Source: DASZTU01 sp035547675
GTDB lineage: Bacteria > Pseudomonadota > Alphaproteobacteria > Rhizobiales > Devosiaceae
Direction: 5' to 3'
Assembly (NCBI GenBank): GCA_035547675.1
Contig: DASZUI010000273.1
Coordinates: forward strand, 1 to 14,709
DNA: 14,709 bases
Positions 13,323 through 14,709 of the stretch are shown in pieces. Made by a program: the position numbers and the translations under genes. The notes beneath the pieces are model-generated. The model ran no database searches. It was given only the letters and a program-made list of their open reading frames with translations, and was not told where the DNA came from. Position 1 is the first letter of the stretch, and every line of letters begins with the position of its first letter.

Positions 13323-14354
13323 TTACCGGCCGCCTTCGAGCTTGCGGGAGCGCTGGTTGGTGCCGCCGCGGCCATAGGGATATTCGCCGATGGGCGGTGC
13401 GCTGACCTCGGTCAGGGCGGTCAGTTCCGCGGCGGTGAGGGCGAGCCGGGCGGCGCCGAGATTGTCGGCGAGCTGCTCGCGCGTCCGGGCACCGAGGATC
13501 ACCGAGGTGACGGCCGGCTGCGCCGCGACCCAGGCCAGCGCCACCTGCGCCGCCGAGACCCCGCGCGCAGCCGCAATATCCTGCACCGCCCCGATGATCG
13601 CCCAGGTGCGCTCCTGCGCATTGCGCGCCTCGTAGGCTTCCATGCCGCGCTTGGGGTTTTCGCCCAGCCGCGTGGCGCCCGTCGGCATCACGTCCCGCTT
13701 GTATTTGCCGGCGAGCCACCCGCCCGCCAGCGGCGACCACGGCAAGAGCCCGATCCCCGCATCGAGGCAGGCCGGCACGATCTCGGACTCGATCTCGCGC
13801 ACCAGCAGATTGTATTGCGGCTGCAGCGTCACGGGCAGCGCCCAGTGATTGGCCCTGGCCAGATGCACCGCCTTGGTGATGTGCCAGCCGAGGAAATTGG
13901 AAAACCCGTAATAGGCGATCTTGCCCGCCGATACCGCATCATCGAGGAAGCGCAGCGTCTCCTCGATGGGCGTCAGCGGGTCCCAGGCGTGCATTTGGTA
14001 GAGATCGATCTGCTCGATCCCGAGCCGGCGCAGGGAATCCTCGAGCGCGTGGGTGAGATTGCGCCGGGAGAGCCCCAGATCGTTCGGCCCGTCGCCCATG
14101 GGAAAACGCCCCTTGGTCGCGACGACCGCCTGCTTCGCCTCGGTCGGCCGCGCCTTGAGCCAGCGGCCGACGATCTCCTCGGACAGGCCCATGGAGTAGG
14201 TATTGGCCGTGTCGATGAAATTGCCGCCCCAGGCGAAATAATCGTCGAGGATGGCGTGGGAGGTGGCCTCGTCCGCCTCGTGCCCGAACGTCATGGTCCC
14301 AAGGCAATAGGCCGTCACCACCGCGCCGCTATTGCCGAGCTTGCGATAATCCAT
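13323..14354 (-). CDS. Aldo/keto reductase
   Basis: A 343-residue NADPH-type aldo/keto reductase with a TIM-barrel fold. The catalytic tetrad is present: D48 and Y53 in FIDTANTYSMGLSEEIVGRW, K81 in VATKGRF, and H122 in LYQMHAWD. The C-terminal SVILGARTREQLADNLGA is the usual NADP phosphate-binding segment. It resembles the YghZ/general stress type more than xylose-reductase types. The substrate is not predictable, probably an aldehyde or ketone. Start ATG (complement of 14352-14354) is supported by GGGAGG with 6 bases of spacing; a longer in-frame start adds 24 unrelated residues. It is transcribed alone, with a perfect dyad immediately upstream and a small hairpin at its 3' end. Confidence 0.93.
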   Translation of the reverse strand: MDYRKLGNSGAVVTAYCLGTMTFGHEADEATSHAILDDYFAWGGNFIDTANTYSMGLSEEIVGRWLKARPTEAKQAVVATKGRFPMGDGPNDLGLSRRNLTHALEDSLRRLGIEQIDLYQMHAWDPLTPIEETLRFLDDAVSAGKIAYYGFSNFLGWHITKAVHLARANHWALPVTLQPQYNLLVREIESEIVPACLDAGIGLLPWSPLAGGWLAGKYKRDVMPTGATRLGENPKRGMEAYEARNAQERTWAIIGAVQDIAAARGVSAAQVALAWVAAQPAVTSVILGARTREQLADNLGAARLALTAAELTALTEVSAPPIGEYPYGRGGTNQRSRKLEGGR

Positions 14355-14367
14355 CTTGGTCCTCCCG

Positions 14368-14396
14368 GAATGGTCGTGAAATTGATAGGACCATTC
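14368..14396 (-). promoter_or_regulatory. Candidate operator upstream of the aldo/keto reductase
   Basis: GAATGGTC (14368-14375), 13 bases, then its exact complement GACCATTC (14389-14396). The arm centres are 21 bases apart, two helical turns, which suits a dimeric repressor such as TetR, LysR or GntR types. The dyad begins 1 base upstream of the GGGAGG ribosome binding site, and the AT-richer centre (CTATCAATTTCAC on the minus strand) could contain the -10 element. No regulator gene is adjacent in the window, so the binding protein is unknown. Confidence 0.5.
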
Positions 14397-14514
14397 GGCG
14401 AAGGGGCCAAGCCCAGGCACGCGCACGGGGCCGGCCCTCGATGTGGGTAGCTGAGGTCGTTATCGCCCCTTCACCTTGAGGAGCACGATGGGGCAATAAA
14501 CCGGCGCTCGGTAG

Positions 14515-14570
14515 AAGGCCCCCTCACCCGACGCTGCGCGTCGACCTCTCCCCCCAGGGAGAGGTGAAAG
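14515..14570 (+). repeat. Half copy of palindromic repeat A
   Basis: AAGGCCCCCTCACCCG, a small hairpin CGACGCTGCGCGTCG, then GACCTCTCCCCCCAGGGAGA ending AGGTGAAAG match the left arm of repeat A (205-340 and 3344-3481), but the right arm is absent. The hairpin tip is a third version, different from both tips of the full copies. Confidence 0.75.
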
Positions 14571-14651
14571 GAGCCTCGGGGCAGGGCGGAGAGTGCCAGG
14601 AGGAGCGGCGTTCGCGAGGGCCTGGGGTAGGGCAGAACAGTGCCCACCACC

Positions 14652-14678
14652 GTCATTCCGGCGGAGGCCGGAATCCAG
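14652..14678 (+). repeat. Single unit of repeat D
   Basis: GTCATTCCGGCGGAGGCCGG followed by AATCCAG is a solitary unit of the family that occurs as mirrored pairs at 4359-4448 and 12936-13079. Confidence 0.8.
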
Positions 14679-14709
14679 AAGGAGGCACGACGCTTCAGGA
14701 GTCTGCCGC

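Larger units (their letters stand above)
14397..14709. other. Gap upstream of the aldo/keto reductase
   Basis: I see no protein or RNA gene in this end of the window. It holds a half copy of repeat A (14515-14570) and a single unit of repeat D (14652-14678). A gene could begin beyond the right edge. Confidence 0.5.

Noticed and set aside
13236..14450. A 404-codon plus-strand frame opposite the aldo/keto reductase
   Set aside because: The minus-strand reading has the full AKR tetrad and a strong ribosome binding site. The plus-strand product is low in motifs and begins in a repeat.

Overview
The window is GC-rich chromosomal DNA from an alphaproteobacterium. It most resembles Hyphomicrobiales (Rhizobiales), and Devosia-like species in particular. 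The grounds are the pleD/divK cell-cycle signalling pair, a zinc-ribbon DinB, the rnr-DUF983 pair, a cysteine-free ribosomal protein bL33, and families of short palindromic repeats. The placement is by recognition, not by a database search. No phage genes, transposases, tRNAs, rRNAs or CRISPR arrays are visible.

Layout. Bases 1-201 are the lysine/alanine-rich 3' end of a topoisomerase I gene (topA). A 416-base repeat-filled gap follows, then rnr (RNase R) with a DUF983 zinc-ribbon membrane protein 1 base downstream. A composite palindrome separates these from a convergent gene resembling DUF3052. Next comes rpmG (bL33) with a likely promoter and a strong intrinsic terminator, then about 440 bases without a protein gene. 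That gap holds a mirrored repeat pair and a candidate structured RNA on the minus strand. Downstream, on the minus strand, are divK and pleD, which act in polarity and cyclic-di-GMP signalling.

Divergent from divK is a compact plus-strand run of six genes (6756-11218): DUF3572, dinB, a RidA-family protein, a glycerophosphodiester phosphodiesterase, a DUF482/GNAT-like acyltransferase and a HIT-family hydrolase. Their ends overlap or lie 4-26 bases apart, so they probably form one transcription unit. A soluble PAS hybrid histidine kinase with its own receiver domain follows. After another repeat-rich gap comes a minus-strand aldo/keto reductase with a perfect dyad just upstream of its ribosome binding site. 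The last 350 bases hold only repeats.

The genes themselves are mostly ordinary housekeeping and signalling functions. The more unusual signals are in the intergenic DNA: at least three families of palindromic repeats, one showing exchanged hairpin tips between copies; a small hairpin present twice with a compensating base-pair change; a perfect 25-base palindrome between divergent genes; and a promoter-hairpin-hairpin-terminator arrangement that could encode a small RNA of about 145 nucleotides.
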